Assembly (NCBI GenBank): GCA_020073375.1
Contig: JAIQFG010000081.1
Span: 1 to 35,127 of the forward strand
Reading direction: 5' to 3'
Length of the DNA stretch: 35,127 bases
Origin: Terriglobia bacterium
Lineage (GTDB): Bacteria > Acidobacteriota > Terriglobia > Acidiferrales > UBA7541
Part shown: positions 7,706 to 16,487 of the stretch, in pieces
Position numbering within the stretch: the stretch's first letter is position 1
How the letters are laid out: each line of letters starts with the position of its first letter
Notes under the pieces: generated by a model
Told to the model about the DNA's origin: nothing
The model's input: only the letters and a program-made list of their open reading frames with translations
Databases searched by the model: none
Position numbers and translations under genes: made by a program

Positions 7706-8956
7706 TCAGTGCGCGGATGCCGCAATCATGCCGAATGGGAAATTCATGCCAGCGGCAGTCGTCGCCGTTACGGCTGATGCAAAGTCAGCCTGTCCAATCA
7801 CGAGGCTCGCATTCATGCCGTTACTGAACGGCGGAGCGAACATCAGTATGCGATCATTCCCGGAATCACTCACGAATAATCTTCCGCTGCTGTCAAACGT
7901 AACTTCATGAGGATTGTTAAGTGTCGCGCTTGCCCGGACCGTGCCTCCTTGGTTGGCCATACCGTGAGTGAAATCCACCTGGCCCAGCACCAGGCCCGCA
8001 TTCATATCGGTCGTGAAGGGAGCTTGGAACTCCAATACACGATTGTTCAGGGCGTCGGCTACCCAAATATTTCCCGATCTGTCGAAGGTAGCTCCGAGTG
8101 GCTCATTTAATGTATTGGTCCCGACACTACCTCCTGCGTCGGGTGCGCCGTGGGCGAAGTCCGCTTGGCCTAGCACCAGGCTAGCCGCCATTCCCGTCGT
8201 AAAAGGCGGCTTAAACTCCAGCACGCGACAATTGCCGTGGTCGACTATCCAGAGATTTCCTGCAGGGTCGAAGGCAAGACCGAATGGAGCTAAAAGAGTA
8301 GCATCGGTTGGGGCCAAGCCCCCTTCGTTGGCATTTCCAGAATTGAGATCCTCCTGGCCAATAGCCAGCACCGCAGCCATTCCATTGGTAAAGGGCGGCT
8401 TGTATTCGAGCACACGGTGATTTTCTGAGTCGGCAACCCACAGGCCCCCGCCAGAATCGGAAACTATGTTTATGAGTGAAATACCGAACACGTTGTTTCC
8501 GAGAGAAATGCTTTTCCCGAGGCTGGTCGCACTTACGATTGTTGGGCAGGAGCCCGAGTTCAGATTCGGCTGCCCGAATACCAAATCGGCGCTCATGCCG
8601 ATGGCAGAAGGTGCGTCAAATCGAATTACGCGGCAGTTACCTACGTCAGCCACGTACAGATGGCCAGCATTATCCACCGTGATCGCCCCCGGGAAGAACA
8701 TTGTGCTTGCTGTCGTGCCAGAGGACTCGGTGGTGAAGGCTACTTGTCCAAGGACCACGCTAGCGTTCTGGCCTGTACTGAATGGAGCATCATATATAAG
8801 CACACGGTTCTGGTGCGTGTCGGACACGATCAAGGTAGAAGTGATCGGGACGTCGCTACCACTACTCCCGCAGCCAATGAAAAAAAGAGCGCAGATCAGA
8901 GTAGAAAGTCCGAGAATGCGACGTACAATCTCGACAGTGAAGGGCCTGAAACGCAT
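7706..8956 (-). CDS. NHL-repeat lipoprotein
   Basis: 416 residues. The signal peptide ends in FIGC with the lipidated Cys at residue 29, followed by a Gly/Ser spacer. Six or so long repeats of about 60 residues follow, each with LVLGQ(A/V)DF, a Gly-rich turn, then a blade motif such as GNLWIVDHGNCRVLEFKPPF. This is a complete six-bladed NHL propeller. The ATG at 8956 has AAGGAGG about 9 bp upstream; a longer frame begins at 9037 but lacks a ribosome site. The protein is probably anchored to a membrane facing the periplasm or outside. Binding partner unknown. Confidence 0.88.
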   Translation of the reverse strand: MRFRPFTVEIVRRILGLSTLICALFFIGCGSSGSDVPITSTLIVSDTHQNRVLIYDAPFSTGQNASVVLGQVAFTTESSGTTASTMFFPGAITVDNAGHLYVADVGNCRVIRFDAPSAIGMSADLVFGQPNLNSGSCPTIVSATSLGKSISLGNNVFGISLINIVSDSGGGLWVADSENHRVLEYKPPFTNGMAAVLAIGQEDLNSGNANEGGLAPTDATLLAPFGLAFDPAGNLWIVDHGNCRVLEFKPPFTTGMAASLVLGQADFAHGAPDAGGSVGTNTLNEPLGATFDRSGNIWVADALNNRVLEFQAPFTTDMNAGLVLGQVDFTHGMANQGGTVRASATLNNPHEVTFDSSGRLFVSDSGNDRILMFAPPFSNGMNASLVIGQADFASAVTATTAAGMNFPFGMIAASAH

Positions 8957-9100
8957 CTGGATGGCCTCCTTAAACCTGTATCGGACCTTCCGGTTAGAAT
9001 CTCCGGCTGTGAATATTATGGTTTTCCGTTTAGGCATGCAATATATGTCTCAAATGATTAACATTTTGGGATCGCAAGGACCTGGCGCCCAAATCGTCTT

Positions 9101-9121
9101 ACCGCCGTTCGGGCGGTTTTT
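9101..9121 (+). terminator. orphan rho-independent terminator on the plus strand
   Basis: ACCGCC and GGCGGT form a perfect 6-bp stem with a 5-base loop, followed directly by five T. It is oriented rightward, yet both flanking genes (NHL lipoprotein and queA) are leftward. On the minus strand the A-run precedes the stem, so it would not terminate queA efficiently. Confidence 0.55.
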
Positions 9122-9181
9122 GTCTTGACATCCCCTTTTATAGAACTGGCGTTATCGGAAACAGGGGCGCCGCCGAAAAAT

Positions 9182-10297
9182 CTACCTGATCCACATACAA
9201 TCGCCATAACTGTAGAAGCGGTATTCGGATTCCACCGCGTGGCGGTAGGCACGCAGAATCGATTCGCGCCCGGCAAATGCGCTGACCAGCACGAGCAGTG
9301 TGGATTGCGGCAGGTGGAAATTCGTGAGGAGCTGATCGACGGCGCGAAATTCTTGGCCGGGCTTGATGAAGATGTCCGCTTCCGCGATGCCGGGTTGCAC
9401 CAGTGGCGCGGTTGTGCCGGCATCCGCGCCGCGGCGTAGCGTCGATTTCGCCGCGGCGTCTTCCAGCGCGCGCACGACCGTCGTGCCTACGGCCAGGATG
9501 GGCCGCGAGTCGCGGCGCGCGTTGCAAATGGCCGCCGCCGATTGTTCCGGGATTTCGTAGCGCTCGGAATGAATTTTGTGTTGCTCGATTTCTTCCTCGT
9601 GAATGGGCTGGAACGTTCCGAGTCCGACGTCCAGCGTGATCGTCGCGATTTCGATTTTGCGCTCGCGCAGTTTTTTCAGGATCGCCGGAGAAAAATGCAG
9701 TCCCGCGGTGGGCGCCGCGACGGCTCCGGGGCGGTCAGCGAAAATCGTTTGGTAACGCTCGCGGTCGGCGGAGTCGTCCTCGCGGGCAATATACGGAGGC
9801 AGGGGAATATGGCCCAGGCGCTCGATGGCCTGATTTACGTCCCCCTCGGCGGAGAGACGGATCCGGCGCAGGCCGTACTCCCCGCGATCCAGCACTTCGG
9901 CGGAAAGTTCCCCTTCGCCGAATTCCACGCGCTCTCCCACGCGCATTTTTTTACCGGGGCGGACCAGGGCTTCCCACTCATCGCTGGAAATTTGCCTGGT
10001 CAGCAGGACTTCGATTTCTGATGACAAGAATTCCTGCGCCGCGCGGCGGTTCTTTCCCGGCGCTTCCGCCCGCACCCACAGGCGGCGGCCAAACAGACGA
10101 GCCGGGAGGACGCGCGCGTTGTTTACCACGATCAGCTCGTCGCCCCGGAGGCGATTGGGGAAGCCGGAGAATATGGCGTCTTCCCAAGAGTGCTTTGCGC
10201 GGTCCAAAAGCAACATGCGCGAAGCGTCGCGCTGGGCCAAGGGCCGTTGCGCGATTCGCTCCGGGGGCAGATGAAAATCAAAATCGGACAGGCGCAT
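9182..10297 (-). CDS. queA: S-adenosylmethionine:tRNA ribosyltransferase-isomerase
   Basis: 371 residues, normal for the family. QueA transfers and rearranges the ribosyl part of S-adenosylmethionine onto 7-aminomethyl-7-deazaguanine in tRNA, giving epoxyqueuosine at position 34. Family signatures are present: MRLSDFDFHLPPERIAQRPL at the N-terminus, PTAGLHF, VGTTVVRALE, TNFHLPQSTLLVLVSAFAG and a C-terminal YRFYSYGDCM. The ATG at 10297 starts the usual N-terminal motif; there is no Shine-Dalgarno sequence, and a TATAGT lies just upstream, so the leader would be very short. No other queuosine gene is in the window. Confidence 0.97.
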   Translation of the reverse strand: MRLSDFDFHLPPERIAQRPLAQRDASRMLLLDRAKHSWEDAIFSGFPNRLRGDELIVVNNARVLPARLFGRRLWVRAEAPGKNRRAAQEFLSSEIEVLLTRQISSDEWEALVRPGKKMRVGERVEFGEGELSAEVLDRGEYGLRRIRLSAEGDVNQAIERLGHIPLPPYIAREDDSADRERYQTIFADRPGAVAAPTAGLHFSPAILKKLRERKIEIATITLDVGLGTFQPIHEEEIEQHKIHSERYEIPEQSAAAICNARRDSRPILAVGTTVVRALEDAAAKSTLRRGADAGTTAPLVQPGIAEADIFIKPGQEFRAVDQLLTNFHLPQSTLLVLVSAFAGRESILRAYRHAVESEYRFYSYGDCMWIR

Positions 10298-10311
10298 GGT
10301 TGAGGGGAGGA

Positions 10312-10341
10312 ACTATAGATCAAGCGGCGGCATGGGTGCAA
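10312..10341 (-). promoter_or_regulatory. putative queA promoter with very short leader
   Basis: On the minus strand a TTGCAC is followed after 18 bp by TATAGT (10317-10312). Transcription would start near 10305, leaving about 8 nt before the ATG. The -35 match is weak (3 of 6), the -10 good (5 of 6). Confidence 0.4.
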
Positions 10342-10427
10342 CTAGGCGTGGAAACTTTACTCGCATATATTTCTATTACAAAGACTTACACGCAATCTAA
10401 GGCTCGCGCGAAACATTCACAAACAAC

Positions 10428-10456
10428 TTGACACTATCACGCGCATATTATATGCT
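10428..10456 (+). promoter_or_regulatory. putative hsp20 promoter with overlapping palindromic operator
   Basis: A perfect TTGACA (10428-10433) is followed after 17 bp by TATGCT (10451-10456). A perfect 13-bp palindrome, GCATAT-T-ATATGC (10443-10455), covers the spacer end and the -10 box, the expected place for a repressor site. No CIRCE element (TTAGCACTC-N9-GAGTGCTAA) is visible. Confidence 0.5.
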
Positions 10457-10502
10457 TCGCTTGCAGTAATAAGACTAACCAAAAGAGGGGGAAACCTTTA
10501 TC

Positions 10503-10964
10503 ATGACCACAATCACGAGATTCCAGCCTTTTCGCGGCTTTTCGACCCTGCAGGACCAGGTCAACCGTATCTTTAACGAGACTGTTCGCAGTCAGGGAGA
10601 CGAATCCACTTTGACGGCCTGGGCGCCGTCGGTCGACATCTACGAGACACCCAACGAACTGGTGGTGAAGGCCGACCTGCCGGATGTGGAGGAGAAGGAC
10701 ATCGACGTGCGCGTCGAGAACAACTTGCTCACCATCCACGGGGAGCGTAAGTTTGACAAGTCGGTCGCGGAGGACAACTATCTCCGCATCGAACGCACGT
10801 ACGGAACCTTCAGCCGCAGCTTTTCGTTGCCGAACACCGTGAACCCCGAATCCATTCGCGCGGAGTACAAGAACGGCGTATTGGCCGTGAGTCTTCCCAA
10901 GCGGGAAGAATCCAAGCCGCGCCAGGTGAAGGTGAACATCACCACGGCACCGAACGCAAAGTAA
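10503..10964 (+). CDS. Hsp20/alpha-crystallin family small heat-shock protein
   Basis: 153 residues. An N-terminal arm (TRFQPFRGFSTLQDQVNRIF) precedes the alpha-crystallin domain (about 42-140), which shows APSVDIYETPNELVVKADLP, the VENNLLTIHGER strand pair and the ending YKNGVLAVSLPKRE, the conserved A-x-x-x-N-G-V-L motif. These holdases bind unfolding proteins and pass them to ClpB/DnaK. A purine-rich AGAGGGGG lies at about 10484-10491. It is the first gene of a proteostasis cluster with clpB and htpX downstream. Confidence 0.95.
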   Translation: MTTITRFQPFRGFSTLQDQVNRIFNETVRSQGDESTLTAWAPSVDIYETPNELVVKADLPDVEEKDIDVRVENNLLTIHGERKFDKSVAEDNYLRIERTYGTFSRSFSLPNTVNPESIRAEYKNGVLAVSLPKREESKPRQVKVNITTAPNAK

Positions 10965-11015
10965 TCGTTTGTTGCGGAAGTCCGAGTTTGGACTGCTGGG
11001 TGGCAAGCTGCCAGG

Positions 11016-11045
11016 GGGCCGGTGGTAAGCCGGCCCTTTGGTTTT
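11016..11045 (+). terminator. possible terminator/attenuator between hsp20 and clpB
   Basis: GGGCCGG (11016-11022), a 7-base loop and CCGGCCC (11030-11036) form a perfect stem followed by TTTGGTTTT. The T-tract is interrupted, so readthrough into clpB is likely. Confidence 0.55.
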
Positions 11046-11081
11046 AGCGGCAATGCTTGGAAAAAGGACGGTACAACTAAA

Positions 11082-12050
11082 ATGATCCGCTTCGACAAAC
11101 TGACTACCAAGGCGCAGGAAGCCTTTCAATCGGCGCAGGACATTGCCGGGCGCCACGATCAGCAGCAGGTGGAGCCGCTGCATTTGCTGGGCGCGCTGGT
11201 CGCGCAGCACGACGGCATCGTGCCGCCGCTGCTGGCGCGCCTGGGCGTGCGCCCGGAAACCCTGGCCGGCGAAATTGAGCAGGGACTGGGGCGTTTCCCG
11301 AAAGTGACCGGAGCAGCGCAGCAGCATTTGAGTCCAGCGTCGAACAAAGTTCTGGAAGGCGCGTTCGTCGAAGCGGAAACCTTCAAGGACGAATACGTTT
11401 CCACCGAACATATCCTGCTGGCCATCGCCACGGTCCAAAAAGATCCGGCGGGCGAGTTACTGGCCAAGCACGGCGCCTCGCGCGAGGCCATTCTGCAGGC
11501 GCTCACTTCGGTGCGCGGCAGCCACCGCGTGACGTCGCAAAATCCCGAATCCACATTCCGCGCCCTCGAGCAATACGGCCGCGACCTGATTGAACTGGCG
11601 CGCCGCGGCAAACTCGACCCCGTGATCGGCCGCGACGACGAAATTCGCCGCGTGATGCAGATTCTCGCGCGGCGCACGAAAAATAATCCCGTGCTGATCG
11701 GCGAGCCGGGCGTCGGCAAAACGGCCGTCGTCGAGGGCCTCGCCCAGCGCATCGTCGCCGGAGACGTTCCGGAAGTGCTGCGCCCCAAGCGCGTGGTCGC
11801 GCTCGATCTGGCAGCGATGGTCGCGGGCGCGAAGTACCGCGGCGAATTTGAAGACCGGCTGAAAGCCGTGCTGAAGGAAATCACCGAATCCGAGGGACAG
11901 ATCATCCTGTTCATCGACGAATTGCATACCCTGGTGGGAGCAGGCGCGGCGGAAGGCGCGATGGACGCCTCCAACATGCTGAAGCCGGCGCTGGCGCGCG
12001 GCGAGTTGCGAGCCAGAATTGCGGGCCATCGGCGCCACCACGCTGAATGA
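11082..12050 (+). CDS. clpB: ClpB disaggregase, N-terminal part (frameshifted)
   Basis: ClpB is a hexameric AAA+ ATPase that pulls polypeptides out of aggregates together with DnaK. This frame encodes the N-domain (residues 1-145, two Clp_N repeats) and most of the first ATPase domain: Walker A GEPGVGKT at 207-214, pore segment KYRGEFEDR at 251-259 and Walker B ILFIDE at 275-280. It runs in register to L309 (TTG at 12006) and then leaves the family sequence, ending as [13 protein letters not shown]. The cause is a 13-base insertion at 12011-12023 flanked by a TTGCG direct repeat; removing it restores [19 protein letters not shown]. The ATG at 11082 is the usual ClpB start ([14 protein letters not shown]). 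Either a pseudogene-making mutation or an assembly error. Confidence 0.93.
   Translation: MIRFDKLTTKAQEAFQSAQDIAGRHDQQQVEPLHLLGALVAQHDGIVPPLLARLGVRPETLAGEIEQGLGRFPKVTGAAQQHLSPASNKVLEGAFVEAETFKDEYVSTEHILLAIATVQKDPAGELLAKHGASREAILQALTSVRGSHRVTSQNPESTFRALEQYGRDLIELARRGKLDPVIGRDDEIRRVMQILARRTKNNPVLIGEPGVGKTAVVEGLAQRIVAGDVPEVLRPKRVVALDLAAMVAGAKYRGEFEDRLKAVLKEITESEGQIILFIDELHTLVGAGAAEGAMDASNMLKPALARGELRARIAGHRRHHAE
12006..12023. repeat. TTGCG direct repeat bounding the 13-bp clpB insertion
   Basis: TTGCG occurs at 12006-12010 and again at 12019-12023. The unit AGCCAGAATTGCG (12011-12023) is the extra material relative to the family reading frame. Thirteen bases change the frame by +1. Confidence 0.8.
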
Positions 12051-13764
12051 GTACCGTAAATACATCGAGAAGGATCCGGCACTCGAACGCCGATTCCAGC
12101 CCGTGCTGATCGCCGAGCCTTCGGTGACCGACACGATCGCGATCTTGCGCGGCCTGAAGGAGCGCTACGAACTGCACCACGGCGTGCGCATCCAGGACGC
12201 GGCGATTCTGGCCGCGGCCACGCTCTCCAATCGCTACATCACCGATCGGTTTCTGCCTGACAAGGCCATCGACTTGATCGACGAATCCGCCGCGAGCCTG
12301 CGCATGCAGCTGGATTCGCTGCCCGTTGAAATCGACGAAATCGAGCGGCGCATCCTGCATCTCGAGATCGAGCGCCAGGCGCTGTTGCGCGAATCCGACG
12401 CGCACTCCAAGGAACGTCTGAAAGAACTCGAAGTGGAGCTCGGCGGCCTGCGCGAGGAATCGAATGCCAAGAAAGCGCAGTGGCAAGTGGAAAAAGGAGC
12501 CGTCGGAAAAATCCGCAAGCTGAAAGAGCAGATCGAGCAGCTCAAGGGCGAAGAACAACGGCTGGAACGCACCGGCGACCTGGCGCGCGTGGCGGAAATC
12601 CGCTACGGGAAGCTGGGCACCGCGGAACGCGAGCTGGCCGCGGCGCAACAGAATTTGCAGGAAGTGCAAAAAGACGGCGGCATGCTCAAGGAAGAAGTGG
12701 GCGAGGAAGACATCGCCAAGCTGGTGGCCAAGTGGACGGGAATTCCCGTCGGGCGCCTGCTGGAAGGCGAAGCGCAGAAGCTGGTGACGATGGAAAAGCG
12801 GCTGAATCAGCGCGTCATCGGCCAGGACTCGGCGCTCGAACGCGTGGCCAACTCGATTCGCCGTAATCGCGCGGGACTTTCCGATCCCAATCGGCCCATC
12901 GGCTCGTTCATTTTCCTGGGGCCCACGGGCGTGGGAAAAACCGAACTGGCGCGGGCTCTGGCGGAATTCCTGTTCGACGATGAAAAATCCATGGTTCGGC
13001 TGGACATGTCCGAGTACATGGAGAAGCACTCGGTCTCGCGCATGATCGGCGCGCCTCCGGGATATGTGGGCTACGAAGAGGGCGGGCAGTTGACCGAACA
13101 GGTCCGCCGTCATCCGTATTCGGTGGTCCTGTTCGATGAAATCGAGAAGGCGCATCCGGACGTGTTCAACGTCCTGCTGCAAATTCTGGAGGACGGCCGC
13201 CTGACCGACGGCAAGGGCCGCACCGTGGATTTCCGCAACGCGGTGCTGGTGATGACGTCCAACGTTGGCTCGTCGGCCCTCTTCGAGCTGGCGGGAAAAG
13301 ACCCGGAGCGTGCGCGGAAAGAGGCGATGGAAGCGTTGCGGCAGGCGTTTCGCCCGGAGTTCATCAACCGCATTGACGACATTGTGCTGTTCAATCCGCT
13401 CGCTGTGGAACAGCTCAACAAGATCGTGGATCTGGAGCTAGCCAAAGTGATGCGGCTGCTTGCCGAGCGCAATGTGCGCATCGAATTGACTCCGGCGGCG
13501 CGGGAACGGCTGGTGCACGAAGGATACGACCCGGCGTACGGCGCGCGACCTCTGCGGCGCACCGTGCAGCGGCTGGTGCAGGATCCGCTGGCGATGCGCA
13601 TCCTGGATGGCAGTGTGCTGCCCGGAGATCTGGTGCGCGTGGACATCGATCCGGAAAAAGACGCCATGCGATTCGTGCGCGCGGAGGCAAAGCCCGCGGA
13701 GGCTCCCGCCGCGGAAGCGGCCGGAACGGCGGCGACCGCCGGAAAGTCCGGCCGGAGGAAATAG
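12019..13764 (+). CDS. clpB: ClpB disaggregase, C-terminal part (frameshifted)
   Basis: This frame continues ClpB from [14 protein letters not shown] (sensor 1 region of the first ATPase domain). It covers the coiled-coil middle domain, about 390-510 in full-protein numbering, which contacts DnaK. It then holds the second ATPase domain with Walker [10 protein letters not shown], Walker [12 protein letters not shown] and the GYVGYEEGG pore loop, and the C-terminal small domain ending [14 protein letters not shown]. An Ala-rich tail with GRRK at the end is an extra beyond the usual C-terminus. Joined with the upstream part the protein would be about 889 residues. The TTG at 12019 is only the first possible start in this frame, not a believable natural one. 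Confidence 0.93.
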   Translation: MRAIGATTLNEYRKYIEKDPALERRFQPVLIAEPSVTDTIAILRGLKERYELHHGVRIQDAAILAAATLSNRYITDRFLPDKAIDLIDESAASLRMQLDSLPVEIDEIERRILHLEIERQALLRESDAHSKERLKELEVELGGLREESNAKKAQWQVEKGAVGKIRKLKEQIEQLKGEEQRLERTGDLARVAEIRYGKLGTAERELAAAQQNLQEVQKDGGMLKEEVGEEDIAKLVAKWTGIPVGRLLEGEAQKLVTMEKRLNQRVIGQDSALERVANSIRRNRAGLSDPNRPIGSFIFLGPTGVGKTELARALAEFLFDDEKSMVRLDMSEYMEKHSVSRMIGAPPGYVGYEEGGQLTEQVRRHPYSVVLFDEIEKAHPDVFNVLLQILEDGRLTDGKGRTVDFRNAVLVMTSNVGSSALFELAGKDPERARKEAMEALRQAFRPEFINRIDDIVLFNPLAVEQLNKIVDLELAKVMRLLAERNVRIELTPAARERLVHEGYDPAYGARPLRRTVQRLVQDPLAMRILDGSVLPGDLVRVDIDPEKDAMRFVRAEAKPAEAPAAEAAGTAATAGKSGRRK

Positions 13765-13787
13765 CCGTTCAGGAATGAGCAGTCCAT

Positions 13788-13820
13788 GTCCGGGCGCGCC
13801 GCAAGTTGACGCGCCCGGAC
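13788..13820 (+). terminator. strong hairpin after clpB
   Basis: GTCCGGGCGCG (13788-13798) and CGCGCCCGGAC (13810-13820) form an 11-bp perfect stem with an 11-base loop, 23 bp after the clpB stop. No T-run follows directly, so it may stop or pause transcription or protect the 3' end rather than be a classical terminator. Confidence 0.5.
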
Positions 13821-13864
13821 GAAACTTCTAGACTGATTTTGCGTATATATTCATAGGTGAAATT

Positions 13865-14722
13865 ATGAGAGCCGTAAAAACATTGTTCCTTTTGACCGCA
13901 CTGACGCTGCTGCTGGTGTTCGGCGGTGAAGCAATTGCCGGGCAGCGCGGGATGACCATCGCGCTGATCATGGCCGTGGTCATGAACGGCGGCGCGTATT
14001 TCTTTTCCGACAAGATTGCATTGATGTCGAGCGGAGCTCAGCCGGTTTCCCGCGAGCAGCTTCCACGCCTCTATGAAGTGATGGAGCGCCTCACGGCAAA
14101 GGCCAGTTTGCCGATGCCCAAGCTGTACGTGATTCCGCAAGCCGCGCCGAATGCGTTTGCCACCGGGCGAAATCCGTCGCACGCGTCCGTGGCTGTGACG
14201 GCGGGTTTGATGGAACTGATGAGTGACGACGAACTCGAAGGGGTGATCGCCCACGAGCTTTCGCACGTACGCAATTACGACATTTTGATTACTTCAATCG
14301 CCGCCACGCTGGCCGGCGCGATCTCCTGGATCGGGTACATGGGACGCTGGGCCATGATCTTCGGCGGTTTCGGAGGCTCCCGTGACGATGACCGCCGCGG
14401 CGGAGGGCTGGCCGCGCTGCTCATGATTCTGGTCGCGCCGATCGCCGCCCTGCTGATCCAACTCGGCATTTCCCGGCAGCGGGAATTTTCGGCCGACGCC
14501 TCCGGCGTGCGCATGGTCGGGCATCCCAACGGCCTGATCAGCGCGCTGGAAAAACTGGGCGCTTACAACAGTCGGATCCCCATGGATGTTTCCCCGGCAA
14601 CAGCCTCCTTGTTCATCGTCGCCCCGCTCAGCGCCGGGCAGGTGTTTTCCGGCCTGTTCAGCACGCACCCGCCGCTTTCCGAACGGATCGCGGTCCTGCG
14701 AAACATGACCGTGACCCGGTAA
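13865..14722 (+). CDS. htpX: HtpX-type membrane zinc metalloprotease
   Basis: 285 residues, family M48B. HtpX is an inner-membrane endoprotease that degrades misfolded membrane proteins with FtsH. Visible features are two N-terminal membrane segments (about 5-23 and 30-47), the zinc motif H130-E-L-S-H134, a further membrane region (about 140-200) interrupted by a Gly/Asp/Arg-rich loop (170-181), and the third ligand E207 in REFSADASG. The C-terminal FSTHPPLSERI is typical. The ATG at 13865 has only a weak GGTGA upstream. Its position behind hsp20 and clpB suggests a common stress role; a hairpin separates it from clpB, so it may have its own promoter. Confidence 0.95.
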   Translation: MRAVKTLFLLTALTLLLVFGGEAIAGQRGMTIALIMAVVMNGGAYFFSDKIALMSSGAQPVSREQLPRLYEVMERLTAKASLPMPKLYVIPQAAPNAFATGRNPSHASVAVTAGLMELMSDDELEGVIAHELSHVRNYDILITSIAATLAGAISWIGYMGRWAMIFGGFGGSRDDDRRGGGLAALLMILVAPIAALLIQLGISRQREFSADASGVRMVGHPNGLISALEKLGAYNSRIPMDVSPATASLFIVAPLSAGQVFSGLFSTHPPLSERIAVLRNMTVTR

Positions 14723-14885
14723 TCCGCGGGCGAGGGTGCAATCCACTGCGCATTTGCGCCCAACAGGGCGGCGGCACCAGACCGCAAACAAATGCGTGTT
14801 CCCGCTGTAAGAATGATTCCCAGAATGAAAATTTTATCGGCCTACATGATTTCCCCCGCTTGGTTCATACGCCCATGAAGTCGCT

Positions 14886-14915
14886 TTAACACTATATTTA
14901 TCTGTGAGATATAAA
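14886..14915 (+). promoter_or_regulatory. putative promoter of the small zinc-finger gene
   Basis: TTAACA (14886-14891), an 18-bp spacer and TATAAA (14910-14915), both 5 of 6 to consensus, lie in an AT-rich patch unlike its surroundings. The leader to the ATG at 14987 would be about 65 nt. Confidence 0.5.
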
Positions 14916-14986
14916 TTTTCCGCGATTGGAGTAACTTTGGCTCACGGCGTGCACATTCCATAAAGCCCAAGCTGACGGGGGGCACC

Positions 14987-15193
14987 ATGAGCATGACGTG
15001 CAAGGCCACAATCAGGCTAATCTGCGAGTATTTGGAAGGGCGCCTGGCACCTGAGGTCGCCAGCGAAGTCCAACGCCATCTTAGCTCCTGCAAGAATTGC
15101 ATCGCCGTGTTCGATGCTGCCGCGCTGACGCTGGAAATCTATTTTGACCGGCAAGTGGAGTCTCACGACGCGCGAGACACTCGCGTCGCCTAG
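14987..15193 (+). CDS. small putative zinc-finger (anti-sigma-like zf-HC2) protein
   Basis: 68 residues. The segment EYLEGRLAPEVASEVQRHLS followed by SCKNC fits the H-x3-C-x2-C zinc-binding core of zf-HC2 domains found at the N-terminus of ZAS-type anti-sigma factors. Here only the zinc-finger part exists: there is no membrane segment and no adjacent ECF sigma gene. A G-rich stretch precedes the ATG. It may be a stand-alone soluble anti-sigma or redox-sensing protein; the sigma partner is not in the window. A further Cys pair near the N-terminus (C5, C13) could add metal or redox sensitivity. Confidence 0.7.
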   Translation: MSMTCKATIRLICEYLEGRLAPEVASEVQRHLSSCKNCIAVFDAAALTLEIYFDRQVESHDARDTRVA

Positions 15194-15381
15194 GCTACCT
15201 TCGCAAGTCATACCCTTCCCGATTCCGTCCTCCCCTGCTGTCAACCGCCGTGCGAAGAAATGTGTCGAAATATCAAACCTTTTGTATTCAATGAGTTAAC
15301 CAATAGATATTGCCGATTCGAACGTAAAACTTACACGTTTGGAGAACCATCCTGGGCCGGTGCTCTCCCTGTCAGCGACTG

Positions 15382-15409
15382 TTAACTATCTCATTTTGTG
15401 TTACATAAT
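15382..15409 (+). promoter_or_regulatory. putative promoter of the coiled-coil membrane protein
   Basis: TTAACT (15382-15387), a 16-bp spacer and CATAAT (15404-15409; 5 of 6). Predicted leader of about 73 nt before the ATG at 15489. Confidence 0.4.
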
Positions 15410-15488
15410 GGCGATCTCAGGCAATCGCTTGATTTGGCCGGGCGCGTGCACTTCTCCACCGGGCAAGGGATTCGCAAAGGAGAATACG

Positions 15489-16322
15489 ATGATCGGCGAC
15501 CAAGAAAATAATCAGGCGACAACGGAAGGCGCACCTCGATGGATGGGGCTGGCCGTCGTCGGGCTGGCGGTGGTATCGCTGGCAGGACTGGGCATTGGAT
15601 GGAACGCCAGCAGCCAGGCGCACATCGCGCAGCAAGCGCTGGCAGCACAAAACAAGACATTCCAACAAAACGAAGACGGGCTGACGCAGCGCATTGCGCA
15701 AGCGGAAACAACCAACAATCAGATGCAGGGCGAGTTGAACCTGGTCACGGACAAGCTGAAGCTGACCGAAGAACAACTGGCCACGGCGCGCACGCAGGTG
15801 AAGCAATCCCGCGCCGACTACACCAAGAAACTCACCGCCGTGGAGACCACGCTCGCGACCAAGGCCAGCACCGATGACGTGAAGGCGCTGGGCACGGACG
15901 TAACAGGCGTGAAGACCGATCTCGACGCGACCAAGGGCAGCATTCAACAGTTGCGCGGCGAGCACGGCGAACTGATCGCGCGCAACCACGAAGAACTCGA
16001 ACAGCTGAAGCGGCTCGGCGAGCGCGATTACTTCGAGTTCAATCTCACGGCCAAGGGCCAGACGCAACATGTCGGCTCTTCGCTGATCGAATTGCGCGGC
16101 GTGAATGCCAAGAAACATCAGTACACCGTGGCGCTCACCGTGGATGACATCAAGCACGAGGAAAAGAACAAGGGCGTAAACGAGCCGATCTACTTCTACT
16201 CCGGCGGCGCCCGCCAGGCGTCCGAACTGGTGGTGAACCAGGTCGGGCAGAACAAAATCTCCGGCTACCTGAGCTCGCCCAAGGCTTCGGCGCAATCGGC
16301 CAAAGCGGCTGCATCAAACTAA
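15489..16322 (+). CDS. membrane-anchored coiled-coil protein of unknown function
   Basis: 277 residues. A short N-terminal tail is followed by one membrane segment (about 19-38, MGLAVVGLAVVSLAGLGIGW). A long Gln/Ala/Thr-rich coiled-coil region (about 42-185) comes next, with repeated heptads such as LNLVTDKLKLTEEQLATAR. A compact C-terminal domain (about 190-262) begins RDYFEFNLTAKGQTQHVG and includes a predicted strand-rich part, IYFYSGGARQASELVVNQVG. The ATG at 15489 has AAGGAG 6-7 bp upstream and removes a 50-codon extension without support. The topology suggests a periplasmic stalk with a small head. No named family is recognised. A good terminator follows. Confidence 0.8.
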   Translation: MIGDQENNQATTEGAPRWMGLAVVGLAVVSLAGLGIGWNASSQAHIAQQALAAQNKTFQQNEDGLTQRIAQAETTNNQMQGELNLVTDKLKLTEEQLATARTQVKQSRADYTKKLTAVETTLATKASTDDVKALGTDVTGVKTDLDATKGSIQQLRGEHGELIARNHEELEQLKRLGERDYFEFNLTAKGQTQHVGSSLIELRGVNAKKHQYTVALTVDDIKHEEKNKGVNEPIYFYSGGARQASELVVNQVGQNKISGYLSSPKASAQSAKAAASN

Positions 16323-16356
16323 CCCGTTCCAAACCTGCAAACGTTTGGTTCGACGA

Positions 16357-16384
16357 GAGGGCCCTTCCGGGGGCCCTCTTTTTT
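16357..16384 (+). terminator. rho-independent terminator
   Basis: GAGGGCCC (16357-16364) pairs with GGGCCCTC (16371-16378), followed by six T. It lies 35 bp after the coiled-coil gene. Confidence 0.85.
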
Positions 16385-16487
16385 GCGTAAAGACGGTCCT
16401 GCGAAAAAGCGTCTTGCGGAATGGGCGCGGCTGGCGCTCATTTGAATGTCTGCAACAGCAGGGCTCGCCTGGGGACGTGGGGGGTTT

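Noticed and set aside
9125..9156. TTGACA as a plus-strand -35 box
   Set aside because: No acceptable -10 box at 16-18 bp and no plus-strand gene downstream.
10021..10431. Plus-strand open frame opposite the 5' end of queA
   Set aside because: Shadow of queA and its promoter region; no coding evidence.
11911..13182. 423-codon minus-strand open frame opposite clpB
   Set aside because: Composition-driven shadow of ClpB codons, no family features.
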